Program-made: the position numbers and the translations under genes | Shown here: piece after piece, positions 17,855 to 29,821 of the stretch | Numbering within the stretch: the stretch's first letter is position 1 | Layout: the number at the start of each line of letters is the position of its first letter | The notes under the pieces: generated by a model | Database searches by the model: none | Seen by the model: the letters and a program-made list of their open reading frames with translations, nothing else | Told to the model about the DNA's origin: nothing | Source: Pichia kudriavzevii | Lineage: Eukaryota > Ascomycota > Pichiomycetes > Pichiales > Pichiaceae | NCBI RefSeq assembly: GCF_003054445.1 | Contig: NC_042509.1 | Coordinates: forward strand, 744,001-808,000 | Direction: 5' to 3' | Length of the DNA: 64,000 nt

Positions 17855-20749
17855 ATGCAGCAAGGGAATGGGGGAAATCAGCTTTGGAACATGCAAGCAC
17901 AACTCCAAGAGAGTTACCCGGGTACTAACAATGGAACACCAAACTCGGTCACCAATTCACACCACGGCTCTGTTACCAGCACTGGTACTAATACGGGGTT
18001 GGGCATGGGAATGTCAATAATGAATGGTTATTCCACACCTGACATGTCATCTCAAATGCAAGACACAAACAACCAAGTACGGCAGCAACAGATTTTTCAG
18101 CAACTGCAGATGCAAAAGCAATCGCAACAGCAACAGCAACAGCAACAGCAACTACACCAAGTACATGCGACATCTCAAATTCCACAGCAACAGCAGCAGC
18201 AGCAACAACAACAGAAACCAGTACCCCAAATGAATTTGCAGAATACAGAAAAATTCTTGGATTTAGTCGAACATTACATGAAAAAAATCAACAGACCGTT
18301 CGAAAGGTATCCAGTGGTGAATGGTGTTCGAATAAATCTTTTTGTTTATTACTATATGGTTTCATATGTTGGAGGATTTGTGAAAGCGTATCAGGAACAA
18401 AAGTTTCCGTTGATTGCTAAACAATTGGGCATACCGGCAAACAACCAGCCCGTCTTCAATGAATTTTTACAATGCTACTATGTTAACCTACGACCATTTG
18501 AACAATACGCCAAAACTTCTGAAAGTTTAAATGATCCCCAGAGAAGAGTAATGTTACAGCAGCAGCAGCAGCAGCAGCAGCAATTTCAAGCTCAAGCGCA
18601 GCCACGTCCACAGATACCACAGAAAACACAAGTTCCTCAAAATACAGGCAGGCCTCCAATTCCAGGACAGGTACCTCAAGCCCCTCAAATAAAAAACACT
18701 TCTAGTCATCAAGAGCAACTGCATCAACACCAAATACATCTACAGCAAAAGTTTCAAGAAGCGCAGCATAAGACTCTACTCCAACAACAACAACTACTTC
18801 AGAAAAAAGCCACAAAAAATTCACCAACTCAATATTCGCAAGCTTCCACTCCACATGACGTTCCACAATCACCACATGTACCTATCAATAAAGCAAACAA
18901 AATTACAAAACCACCTCTCAAGACTGCGAAATCAAGAGTTTCATCCATTAATGAAGAGAAAATTGTTACAGTATTTGTCAAAGGTAATCGGAAACCTGAT
19001 GTTATAAAGAATTATACACCTTACACGACAACCCATGATAGGCCTGGAGGGCTTGACATCTTGAATATTGAACGTGTGGGGGAGCAATTAGATGATATGA
19101 AACCTGTTTTCCTTTATTTTCCAGAACTAGGTAAGGTTGATATAAAAGCATTGTCTTTGGGTCTATTGTCAGGCATATCTGCTGAAATAAATGTGGCACT
19201 TAATGTCCTATTAATCATAAGCTCAGATCCAAACACACATATCCCATTTGAGCATTGTAAAATTTTGCTTGATAGCTTATCGCTGTTAGGTAAAAAAGTA
19301 ATCGGAAAGCTATGGAATTTCAAATATAAATCACATCTCTCAGAAAGTACCAAAAAATTGGGAAAGAATATGGACTATGTCAAACCAAAGAGTAGAATCG
19401 ATAAGATTTTTGAAAAATATTCAAGACAGTTTGGTGATGAAGATTATACAATCGAAGTTAACGCCTTCACTTCTCAAGAGATCTCGAGTACCAAACCCGA
19501 CCCTCCTCATCTGCATCCAAACCGCTACGATGACAAAATGAATGACAAAATGAATGACAATAGCTCACCTCCTACAAGCTTGAATCAATCGATTATAAAT
19601 GTGGAGTCCGTCAAGGGGTTCAAAATTCCTTCTTACTTGAGCATGCTTCACAAATGTCGAAAACAAGCTGATAGTATATCTATGAACATCTACCAGAAAA
19701 GTTACTTTGACCAAGAGGTTGTCTTAGTTGAGGAATTGAGTACTATTTCCCTGATATTTAGGAATTTCTCTTTTGTCAGCAACAACAACTTGTATCTTGC
19801 TAGGAATCCTAAATATATGGAATTCTTATACACTGTGATATTTGCAACTATTACGAAACCGGAGATATTTAAATTTGAGAGAAAGAGGCTATCATTGATG
19901 AAAGATGCTCTCATTGTACTTTCAAATATAATTCATGCGATTGATATAGAGTCTGAGTTAGAAGTGTGGCTGGTTTTCTCTTTGGCGTACTCTTTTTCAT
20001 CAGAAAGTTCTGAGTTGCGTAAACCGACTAACATGACAACTTCAAAATATATTCCAAGTGTGCACCGTTATCATCCCCACTCTGTTGATATTATGTCCAA
20101 ACTGTTATGTACATCCTATGCTAACAGGGAAAAGGTGGCTGACTTGCTAACAGGAAAGGTAAGGGATGAACACATAATTAAAATGGTTGGCTTAAATTTT
20201 GGTGACGACTATCTGGAAACAGGCTCACTTTTCAAAGCAGTATTTTCTCTATTTGTGTCTATTCTTCCTACTGATCAGATGTACCAGGGGGTTGAAATAT
20301 TCAATGAAATGTATCAAACATGCCTCCAGTCTTTGTTAGGGTGCTTGGTGTTAACAGAATTTTTAGATGAAGCGCCGGGCTTCAAGAGAAATATTGCGTT
20401 AGATTTTTTACTCTCGGAAGAAAGGTTCGGACCAATTCTTCAGCATTTATCATTTGTATACACTGCTGTCAATCTGAATCTAAGAGCACAAGCATCGGAA
20501 GAAAACTCATTAATATCAGCTTATGCAGCTGAACTTGCTAACAGCTTAACTGAGTGTGCTATTCAACACGCCGTGGCTAACGAAAATGTTAACGAAGACT
20601 TACAGAAATTACGGAACATTCCAAGGTTATTTGGCGCTCTCGAAAATCAATGTGGTATTTTAGTTTCACCTTCTGCAGCTTGTAATGTTACAGAGCAGAT
20701 TATAAAAACACTGAAAATCAAACACAAGCTTGAAACTCTATTAAAATAA
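17855..20749 (+). CDS. SWI1: SWI/SNF chromatin remodeller subunit Swi1 (ARID)
   Basis: This 964-residue protein has a Gln-rich N-terminus with two poly-Gln runs (about residues 90-120), an ARID DNA-binding domain (about 130-220; EKFLDLVEHYMKKINRPFER, GGFVKAYQEQKFPLIAKQLG), another poly-Gln tract at about 235, and a long helical C-terminal half typical of Swi1 (armadillo-like; FRNFSFVSNNNLYLARNPKY). Swi1 is a core subunit of SWI/SNF that helps recruit it to promoters. In S. cerevisiae the Gln/Asn-rich N-terminus can form the [SWI+] prion; the composition here is similar, but prion behaviour is not shown. It is shorter than S. cerevisiae Swi1 (1314). Confidence 0.93.
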   Translation: MQQGNGGNQLWNMQAQLQESYPGTNNGTPNSVTNSHHGSVTSTGTNTGLGMGMSIMNGYSTPDMSSQMQDTNNQVRQQQIFQQLQMQKQSQQQQQQQQQLHQVHATSQIPQQQQQQQQQQKPVPQMNLQNTEKFLDLVEHYMKKINRPFERYPVVNGVRINLFVYYYMVSYVGGFVKAYQEQKFPLIAKQLGIPANNQPVFNEFLQCYYVNLRPFEQYAKTSESLNDPQRRVMLQQQQQQQQQFQAQAQPRPQIPQKTQVPQNTGRPPIPGQVPQAPQIKNTSSHQEQLHQHQIHLQQKFQEAQHKTLLQQQQLLQKKATKNSPTQYSQASTPHDVPQSPHVPINKANKITKPPLKTAKSRVSSINEEKIVTVFVKGNRKPDVIKNYTPYTTTHDRPGGLDILNIERVGEQLDDMKPVFLYFPELGKVDIKALSLGLLSGISAEINVALNVLLIISSDPNTHIPFEHCKILLDSLSLLGKKVIGKLWNFKYKSHLSESTKKLGKNMDYVKPKSRIDKIFEKYSRQFGDEDYTIEVNAFTSQEISSTKPDPPHLHPNRYDDKMNDKMNDNSSPPTSLNQSIINVESVKGFKIPSYLSMLHKCRKQADSISMNIYQKSYFDQEVVLVEELSTISLIFRNFSFVSNNNLYLARNPKYMEFLYTVIFATITKPEIFKFERKRLSLMKDALIVLSNIIHAIDIESELEVWLVFSLAYSFSSESSELRKPTNMTTSKYIPSVHRYHPHSVDIMSKLLCTSYANREKVADLLTGKVRDEHIIKMVGLNFGDDYLETGSLFKAVFSLFVSILPTDQMYQGVEIFNEMYQTCLQSLLGCLVLTEFLDEAPGFKRNIALDFLLSEERFGPILQHLSFVYTAVNLNLRAQASEENSLISAYAAELANSLTECAIQHAVANENVNEDLQKLRNIPRLFGALENQCGILVSPSAACNVTEQIIKTLKIKHKLETLLK

Positions 20750-20806
20750 ATATAAAGCCCCTTAAATGTAGATATATAACTATACCATAATCTAGAAACA
20801 GACAGA

Positions 20807-23659
20807 CTAATTATATTTAGCATCTAAAAAGTCAAACACCTTTTTAGCGTTCTCTCTTCCAATAATGGCACCAATGTCCTCTTCGCTCATTTGACAAAAC
20901 TCGTATAAAGACTGAACTTTATTAATAATCAAAAGTGAATTAGCTTCAGTTATTCCCGGTATCGACCTCAAAAAATTGAGTGCATCCTCATTAAACCTTG
21001 AGCCTGAAATTAAATCGCCAGTACCGGCGGCTAAAGAATAATCAAGGTTTGGTTCCTTTGAAACAGCTTTTAACTCCTTGAAAATTTTAGCAGTCTCAAA
21101 GGGTGAGCTGCTCCAAATAATACTCAACTTAGGGAATGAAGCAATTAGAGCAGCAATCCTCAGTTGCAACTGTTCGAGCTCATAGTTAGAAACGCTTTTC
21201 GAAGAATTCCGAGTTAAATATCCTGTTGTAAATGGGTCAAAAGAAAATGACTTCCCTTCTTCAAACTCAATCAACAATACTGGCTTTTTGTACCATTTAA
21301 ACATATTCTCACACTGTTTCATCAATCTACCATTCTCTAAGGATTCTATCAAATCACGTACCGCTTTTCTTTCGACACATATTTCATCAGACAAAATATA
21401 GTCACCCACTGTTAGCATTGCAGGTATAATTTCAATATCCGCCAAGAAACAAACAAAAGGTAATTGTGAATTAAATTCTCTACTATCAACAATAATTTTA
21501 TTGCTCTTAACGGTCACCGTACTCCCACCTGCTATTCTAGTTTGAGAATTTAAATTTCTTGAGTTTCCATCAAACCTTATTTTTTCATCATCGGCAGTGT
21601 TGAAAAACTTGGGCATATTAGCCTTCTCTCGGATCAATTTAGTAAATGCATCTTTTTCATACTTTATTGAGTTTAAATACATCTGTTCTTCAACCGATTC
21701 TCCGTAATACATAAAAAAACACTTTGAGGGCTTTAATGAGACCTGGTATAATTCAATGTTACGCACAAATGTTAAGTCCGGTTCATAACATATAATATAA
21801 GATGGCATAATTTCTTCAAGATCAATGGTATCAAAAGTGGAAATGATAATCTCATCAGCCCTTTCTATAAATGCACAACTCATTTTTTCTACTTCCAAAT
21901 GCACAGGGGAATCCTCGATGGCATCTAACTTCATCCCTTTGAAATCTGCCGTATCGTTTAATTCTTCTCCGTAGCTATTAAGCTTGTCTACATCACTATT
22001 TTCCAGGTCTTTATCACCTTCGTCTACTACTTCGGTTGTCAAATTTAGTAATCTGTTGTGTCGTGCCATAACAGAACCTCCTCTGGTCCGCCGTCTATCA
22101 GAATTTCTTGTGCTTGCTCTCGTAAAAGTTTTGGAGACTGTAACCTCGTCGGCAATATTAGAATTTGATTTTACTTTCTTTAGTTCTTCATTCATACGTC
22201 TCATGATACTTCCAGATGATTTTTTCCACTGTTGATACTTAAGTTCAGATTCCATAATCCGTTTGAAGCTATAGCACCTTGTCTTCTTAAGTTGCTGTAT
22301 CCTGTAGCTGTGCATGACCTTTTCAAGTTGGCAACAGATCCTTCTAGATGAACAGCCAATCACTATGGGGCCGTCATCCGAGGAGTCTTTCAAGCGTTTT
22401 TCATCGTTTATTTCATCCAAAATAAACAATAGCTGTTCCCATTTGGGTAACTCTTCCAGAAGATACTTTTTTTGTGTGTTCCCCTCCTTGGTCCCGATTT
22501 TTCTAAAAACCCGGTCAGTTGAGCAAGCAATTGTCGCTGTCGATTCAGGAATCATGAGCCATAGAGATTCTTTTTGATTTAACGACATTCTGTGTTCATC
22601 AATGTAGTTTTTAATATTGTGATAAAACGAAACGGAATCTAGTTTGTACAAATCTTCCAAAAATTGTTTCAAAGTAGTGATTTCTGATATCAACTTTTTA
22701 GTTGTTATTGAAACCCTATGCCAAACGGGGTTCATCGCAGCAACAATAGATTGGACAAAATTTTGGTCCAATGCATACTCCATAGACCACCTATCAGAAG
22801 CAATGTCAGGGTTATTTCTTCTTAGTTCGCCTAGTAAAGTTTCAATACTGGCCATTAAAGAGTTTTGAATTTTTTGCATGTAATCAGTCATTTTTATTCG
22901 AACTTCAGTGACCGTAATTTTCTCAGAAGTTGCTCCCTTTTTTTTCGACAACCTCTGAATTGACTCTGTCACACGAACATGGAATCGAGGCCAAAGGTAG
23001 GACTTATCCACCTTGAAGTACTTCATCTTAGTTGCCAATGGCTGAAAATCTCTGCAGCATTTCTCCGGGTTATCTGATATAGCCTTTACAAAACCCCACT
23101 TGTTTGTTCTTCTGTATAGATTGACAACAAATCTGTCCATTGAGTATTGGGAAATATTCTCTGCATGCAAGATAACTAGGCCAGTAATGTTTTCAGGCTC
23201 AATAACATGACTTAGAATGTCAGTAACCAAAACACGGTTGGAAACTGATATTATCCCCCCATTTGCATACAGTTTACGCCTCTTATCAACTGTACCTGCA
23301 TCTCCTAAAATTGATGAGAAAATATCAATGCTTTTATTATCAACAGGATTTGGGATTGAATTCAGATTCCCTGTACTTGAATTCCATGAAAGTTCGAGTA
23401 GTTCTTCTTCAATAGTATTATTTTCTTGTTCCGTAGCATTGATCAACATTATCAAAGATCGCTTCTTTGAATTACCGCCCACGGAGTGCATCAGTACGTG
23501 TAAAAGATTTGCAACAATATGGTTGACACCTAATCCCTTACCTAATATCAGCAAACCATCATGTTCTACAAAATCTATCACTATATTCTCTTGAAATTTG
23601 AGCAGAAGTGAAAGGTTAATTTCTAATGTTTTTCCAATCAACGCAGTTTCCCCTGCCAT
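20807..23659 (-). CDS. RAD1: Rad1 (XPF-family nuclease of nucleotide excision repair)
   Basis: The 950-residue protein has the XPF layout: a helicase-like N-terminal region without Walker motifs, a Lys/Glu-rich middle, then the nuclease domain with GDYILSDEICVERKAVRDLI (the ERKxxxD active site, near residue 760) and LMKQCENMFKWYKKPVLLIE. It ends with a tandem helix-hairpin-helix (NFLRSIPGITEANSLLIINK) for pairing with Rad10. Rad1-Rad10 cuts 5' of bulky lesions and trims 3' flaps in single-strand annealing. The stop lies 58 bases from the convergent SWI1 stop. MET12 diverges from its promoter. Confidence 0.96.
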   Translation of the reverse strand: MAGETALIGKTLEINLSLLLKFQENIVIDFVEHDGLLILGKGLGVNHIVANLLHVLMHSVGGNSKKRSLIMLINATEQENNTIEEELLELSWNSSTGNLNSIPNPVDNKSIDIFSSILGDAGTVDKRRKLYANGGIISVSNRVLVTDILSHVIEPENITGLVILHAENISQYSMDRFVVNLYRRTNKWGFVKAISDNPEKCCRDFQPLATKMKYFKVDKSYLWPRFHVRVTESIQRLSKKKGATSEKITVTEVRIKMTDYMQKIQNSLMASIETLLGELRRNNPDIASDRWSMEYALDQNFVQSIVAAMNPVWHRVSITTKKLISEITTLKQFLEDLYKLDSVSFYHNIKNYIDEHRMSLNQKESLWLMIPESTATIACSTDRVFRKIGTKEGNTQKKYLLEELPKWEQLLFILDEINDEKRLKDSSDDGPIVIGCSSRRICCQLEKVMHSYRIQQLKKTRCYSFKRIMESELKYQQWKKSSGSIMRRMNEELKKVKSNSNIADEVTVSKTFTRASTRNSDRRRTRGGSVMARHNRLLNLTTEVVDEGDKDLENSDVDKLNSYGEELNDTADFKGMKLDAIEDSPVHLEVEKMSCAFIERADEIIISTFDTIDLEEIMPSYIICYEPDLTFVRNIELYQVSLKPSKCFFMYYGESVEEQMYLNSIKYEKDAFTKLIREKANMPKFFNTADDEKIRFDGNSRNLNSQTRIAGGSTVTVKSNKIIVDSREFNSQLPFVCFLADIEIIPAMLTVGDYILSDEICVERKAVRDLIESLENGRLMKQCENMFKWYKKPVLLIEFEEGKSFSFDPFTTGYLTRNSSKSVSNYELEQLQLRIAALIASFPKLSIIWSSSPFETAKIFKELKAVSKEPNLDYSLAAGTGDLISGSRFNEDALNFLRSIPGITEANSLLIINKVQSLYEFCQMSEEDIGAIIGRENAKKVFDFLDAKYN

Positions 23660-23833
23660 TTACCCAGCTAACCTGAAACGGCAATTTACCGTCCTTCGAA
23701 ACTCTAGGATTAATGGCTGGAGGCGAAAAAAAGAAAAAAAAATAGAAAAAAAAAACATGTTCCCTCCGGTGCTATTGCCTTATTTGGAAGCGCACTCCAT
23801 ACCGGAGTCACGATTATTGTTCAGCAAGATTAA

Positions 23834-25867
<2,034 letters not shown>

Positions 25868-25944
25868 CCGTCATTTGTTTCGTTCAAAAAAAAATCATTA
25901 GATCTTTTCTGTATAGTTTACCATTTTTATCTAATTGTATAAGT

Positions 25945-26601
25945 TCAACCTTCATAGTTTATTTCTTCTTTCAGTTCTTTTAATTTTCGTTCATAAAGTT
26001 TATAATTCAACTCTTTAATGAAACCGTTCAAAAACTTTACATCTTCGTTCTTCAAGTGCAAAGCGTTAAAACTGACCCTTGCATTCTTCCGGACAAACAA
26101 TTTGGATCCCAACTGAACACGAAAGATACCTTTGGATCTTTCTCCTCGTAAGAATCCCAGAGGTTCATTCTCATACGCATAGCATGTATTTCCAAAACAA
26201 TCCTGTAAAGTTAGCCTGTATATATGATTTGATGATACTGCACTGTCATCGTTCATCAGAGAATCGTCTTCTGTTTCATTGACATCAACTTCTGTTACAG
26301 CAACTCTGGGAACCCTTGGTGCCTTTGTTGCAAATTTTGAGTGGTCTTGAAAGCTTTCATTAGCATTAACTATCACTGTTAAGTCTTCAATAAGTGATAA
26401 CACGGAAACAGAAGTATCACGTACATCTACGATTTGAAATAGTGTGTCCTGTTGCAATTTTTCAGAAGGGGTTGGTTCAGCTAAACAGTGCCTGTACGGA
26501 ACTAGTGCATTCTTAAAGACTAGTTGAGACGAATGAAAAATTAAGAGCTCTCGTTCTTTATGTATATCTTGAAAAATGAAATTTGACATGTCTTGAGGCA
26601 A
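25945..26601 (-). CDS. RMI1: Rmi1-like subunit of the Sgs1-Top3-Rmi1 complex
   Basis: The 218-residue protein has the Rmi1 OB-fold pattern: LQQDTLFQIVDVRDTSVSVL, then after an acidic loop YRLTLQDCFGNTCYAYENEP and GIFRVQLGSKLFVRKNARVS. It ends in a charged helix. The length fits S. cerevisiae Rmi1 (241). Rmi1 stabilises the open gate of Top3 during dissolution of double Holliday junctions. Similarity is recognisable by pattern only, so confidence is moderate. Two tRNA genes lie just upstream. Confidence 0.72.
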   Translation of the reverse strand: MPQDMSNFIFQDIHKERELLIFHSSQLVFKNALVPYRHCLAEPTPSEKLQQDTLFQIVDVRDTSVSVLSLIEDLTVIVNANESFQDHSKFATKAPRVPRVAVTEVDVNETEDDSLMNDDSAVSSNHIYRLTLQDCFGNTCYAYENEPLGFLRGERSKGIFRVQLGSKLFVRKNARVSFNALHLKNEDVKFLNGFIKELNYKLYERKLKELKEEINYEG

Positions 26602-26695
26602 TAGCTATCACAAGATAACATTTCTAGTTACCTTATCATTACCAAAATAATTTTAGTATTTGTGAAAAAAAAAAAATATTTAGGTACAAAAGAAC

Positions 26696-26704
26696 AAAAA
26701 AAAA
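26696..26704 (-). terminator. RNA polymerase III terminator (T9)
   Basis: Nine T residues on the minus strand begin 5 bases after the tRNA-Ala 3' end. No T4 run separates the tRNA-Ile gene from the tRNA-Ala gene. Confidence 0.85.
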
Positions 26705-26709
26705 TAGAA

Positions 26710-26782
26710 TGGACGAGACCGGAGTCGAACCGATGACCTTTCGCTTGCAAGGCGAACGCGCTACCAACTACGCCACACGCCC
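26710..26782 (-). tRNA. tRNA-Ala (anticodon TGC)
   Basis: The 73-base cloverleaf starts GGGCGTGTGGCGTAGTTGG and its B box GGTTCGACTCC is intact. The anticodon loop CTTGCAA reads GCA codons. The acceptor ends GTCCA with no encoded CCA. No intron is present. Confidence 0.95.
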
Positions 26783-26794
26783 AGAGAGAAGGAA

Positions 26795-26868
26795 TGGTCC
26801 CTAGCAGGATCGAACTGCTGATCTTGGCGTTATTAGCACCACGCCTTAACCAACTGGGCCAAGGGACC
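26795..26868 (-). tRNA. tRNA-Ile (anticodon AAT)
   Basis: The 74-base cloverleaf starts GGTCCCTTGGCCCAGTTGG, with anticodon loop GCTAATAAC and B box GGTTCGATCC. A34 is expected to be edited to inosine to read ATT/ATC/ATA. It lies only 12 bases upstream of tRNA-Ala on the same strand. Confidence 0.95.
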
Positions 26869-28517
26869 ATTTTCTTGAAACGAGTTCCTTCCTGAAATAC
26901 TTGAAACCATAACCATGAAACTTAAAATATTGCAAGACTTTCATGTGTTGGAATCTATTTTTAGCAAAACTTAGAGATAATCAAGGATAGCAATTAACAA
27001 TTGTAGCCAGAAACAACCCAGCTGATTATAATGCATATCACCAAACATATCTGTATATTTCAACGCCATGTTTGAGAAAAAAACTATTTTCCCATTACGC
27101 TTTGTTCAGTTTTTTAAAATAGAAGTTAAAAAGACAGATGTGCGTTCTTTTTGTTACAACCCTAATATCCTTATCAATAAAAAGCCATTCACCTGCTTTT
27201 ATATAGAGTTTATGTGTTCTCTCTATATTTATTTTGCAAAGCATAATAAGGATGCGGAAAGCGGAATAAATACAAGCTTATATTAAGCACTAGTTTTTTG
27301 GACTTGTCAACCTCTAGGGCTATACGTATAGTATTGTACTCCAAACATTCGACTCCAGTCTAATGTTTTACAACTTTTTGTTTGGAGAGTAATATAAATC
27401 ACTAAACATCCCATTTAAGAAACATTACATTTTAATTTTTTAAGGTTGTTTTATGGACAGTCGTTTCAAGTGTTTTTTGAAATTTTTCACCATGTAAGAC
27501 TGAAATCCTACATAGCAGAAAGGGCGCTGAAGGACTTTCAACACCAAATTATGCTCCCTACATCTGCAACCAGGTACTCGACTAGCTACGATAGCAAACA
27601 GAATAGATAGATAAACATAATAGGTTTGAAATGAAAAATCCCTTGCAAACTTTCTGATTAATTTCAAAAACAATGATTGAAATAATGTGTTGGCACGCTA
27701 TAGTTTGTTCTTTGACTCGGTTTAATTGTACATCCAACTAACACCTTTTAGAATATTATTAATTCCAAACCGAAATTTAAGTGTCACTAATCTTCTTATT
27801 TATCTTTGGTATTCCATTTAATTGTAGGTCATTCTTACATGTCAAGCATGAGTGCATACCTATATTATCCATAGCTAAAATAATTTTCCGATCTTTTGAC
27901 TACATATTTGTCAGGTGATGTGCTTTGTATTTATGTAGATTATCTTGCTTTTCGAATGATTTTCGCTGAGCTAAAAATCAAACTAAGATGTGTCAAAGGA
28001 AGCCTGACAATGTGGAATCTTGCTAGAGGCAGATAAAATTTACTAACTGCGCCTAATGGGATTTCGTGTTTACTATATTAGCAGGAAATCAGAAAATCCT
28101 TCATTTTTATGATGCCAGTAAAGAAACTTCCGCTAAGAGTGGAAACCTAGATTAATCCGGTATAACATGTAATAGACCTTATCAACATTGGTTGTTATTA
28201 CTAACATAAATATACAAATATTACAAAAAGGTCAAAGCAATGTTTGCTATTGTCATGTCTGACTTGGACAAGGGGACCAAGGTTGCTAAATTGGTATAGC
28301 ATTTGTAGGCTTCACTCCAGAATATGTGTTTCAGATAATATGTTTCACTAGCAACCAGCCAGATATACTTTTTCACCATGAGAAGTATGTTTATGTGTTT
28401 TGAACTGTGTCATGAATCTTCAGGTTCAAAACAATTAGATGGAGAAGGAACCCAATGAAGAGCGGCTTGTTATGTATAGAGAGAAAATGAAAACATTAGA
28501 GTTTTGCATGTGCTAAT
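26869..28517. other. Gene-free AT-rich region beside the tRNA pair; possible LTR retroelement relic
   Basis: This 1.65 kb stretch has no convincing gene in any frame. At 26946, 77 bases upstream of the tRNA-Ile gene, it begins TGTTGGAATC, a start typical of Ty1/copia-class LTRs, which favour tRNA-gene upstream regions. TATA-like (27199-27206) and AATAAA (27267) words follow. No matching second end, target duplication or coding part was found, so any element would be old and badly degraded. Similar words TGTTGGCACG recur at 27685. The call is tentative. Confidence 0.25.
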
Positions 28518-29618
28518 TTACCAAAACTTATACCATGGTCTATGCAATTTTTCTTTCAAAGCCTTAAAGTGCTCGTATTCACCCCAGCATGATCTATCAC
28601 CGTAATTACAGCCAGCCATGTTGACCAAAAAATCACGATCATTTTGGTTGTAAAAAAATCTTGGGTCGTCTCTTTGTTCCCAGCACGCTCCATTTGGAAA
28701 TGCGTTAATTGCTTTTAGAGGGACAAAAGCCAACCTTTCTCTGATCCAAGGTTGGTAATCATACAATACTTCTAGACAATCCTGTTCTTTATGCTCCCAA
28801 ATCATATGCATTTGTTCGTATAGTACCGGATCCCACCAAGCGTCTAAGAAAAAGTCACTCCATGGTGATCTTTTGATAAAAAATGACCCTAAGTTGAAAC
28901 CACCACAGTCTTGGGCAACAATTAAATTAACGGGTTCATTCTTTGTGTTAACATAAGGCGAGTCAACTTCGATTTTCAAGGGATTAAAATGTTCCACATT
29001 ACGGTAGGCATTTTTTTCAATATTCTTCAAAATATAATCTTCAAGCTTTAATTCGGGTTCCATAATAAATGTGTATAGATCCAAGTACCAAAACCATTCA
29101 GCATGTGGATACTCACGCATAGTTTGCTTCAAAATATCAGCCTTTTCCCAACCTTCCCTCCATTCATGACTGTATCTGCGTTTTAATTTTGTATCCTTCA
29201 GAGTAAGCTGATATCCATGCTTATCAGCATATGCCTTTTTATTTGCAATACTGGATCTTTCAACAGACCATTCTTCGGGCGTTTTCCACCTTTCAACACC
29301 TCCTCCATCATTCACCGCCAAAATTATAACAATCTTAGAATTTTTTGGGCCTCTGAAGGCATTGCAGGTTAAAATTGTTCCGCACACAATTATCCCCAAT
29401 ACAAACAGAGTCAAACTCAAACATCCTAGACTTTTGTTTCGAAAAGCATTTGATATTTTGTGCTTGGTTCTCCCCAAGAATGAGGTGTGATACTTGCTCT
29501 TGAATGTTTTGTTGGGCGTCAAGGATGTTGCATCATTATAGTTGTATTCTTTTTCGATATCCATAATGCCCGAATCACCAGATAGTGATGATGAGCTTTG
29601 CATTTCCCAGATGTGCAC
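28518..29618 (-). CDS. MNN10: Mnn10-like alpha-1,6-mannosyltransferase subunit (GT34)
   Basis: This 366-residue type II membrane protein has a cytosolic tail, one membrane segment (about residues 64-86) and a luminal GT34 domain. Conserved blocks match Mnn10: KIVIILAVNDGGGVERWKTP, KKAYADKHGYQLTLKD, EWREGWEKADILKQTMREYP, IVAQDCGGFNLGSFFIKRS, DAWWDPVLYEQMHMIWEHKE and FLVNMAGCNYGDRSCWGEYE. Mnn10 works in the Golgi M-Pol II complex, extending the N-glycan mannan backbone. The metal-binding DxD motif is read as Asp-Leu-Tyr (WYLDLYTFIM) where S. cerevisiae Mnn10 has Asp-Leu-Asp, as I recall it. This may mark a non-catalytic subunit or lineage variation. Confidence 0.88.
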   Translation of the reverse strand: MHIWEMQSSSSLSGDSGIMDIEKEYNYNDATSLTPNKTFKSKYHTSFLGRTKHKISNAFRNKSLGCLSLTLFVLGIIVCGTILTCNAFRGPKNSKIVIILAVNDGGGVERWKTPEEWSVERSSIANKKAYADKHGYQLTLKDTKLKRRYSHEWREGWEKADILKQTMREYPHAEWFWYLDLYTFIMEPELKLEDYILKNIEKNAYRNVEHFNPLKIEVDSPYVNTKNEPVNLIVAQDCGGFNLGSFFIKRSPWSDFFLDAWWDPVLYEQMHMIWEHKEQDCLEVLYDYQPWIRERLAFVPLKAINAFPNGACWEQRDDPRFFYNQNDRDFLVNMAGCNYGDRSCWGEYEHFKALKEKLHRPWYKFW

Positions 29619-29821
29619 TATATTTTCAACGGTTGTATTGTGTGTATCAAAGAAGAAAACAAATTAAAATAAATTGTATGTTGATGAACTAGAGGAGCGA
29701 TTGAAAAAGTTCAGCGCAGACATGAAATTTATCGAAAAGATATTATTAGGACCTGCAAATGTACATGCGTGTATAAAATATGTATGTATAAAGTAACCGA
29801 TTCGCAGTTTGCTTGACAAAG

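Noticed and set aside
27068-27673. Two frames of 72 and 77 codons in the gene-free region
   Set aside because: AT-rich composition, no similarity and no neighbouring signals.
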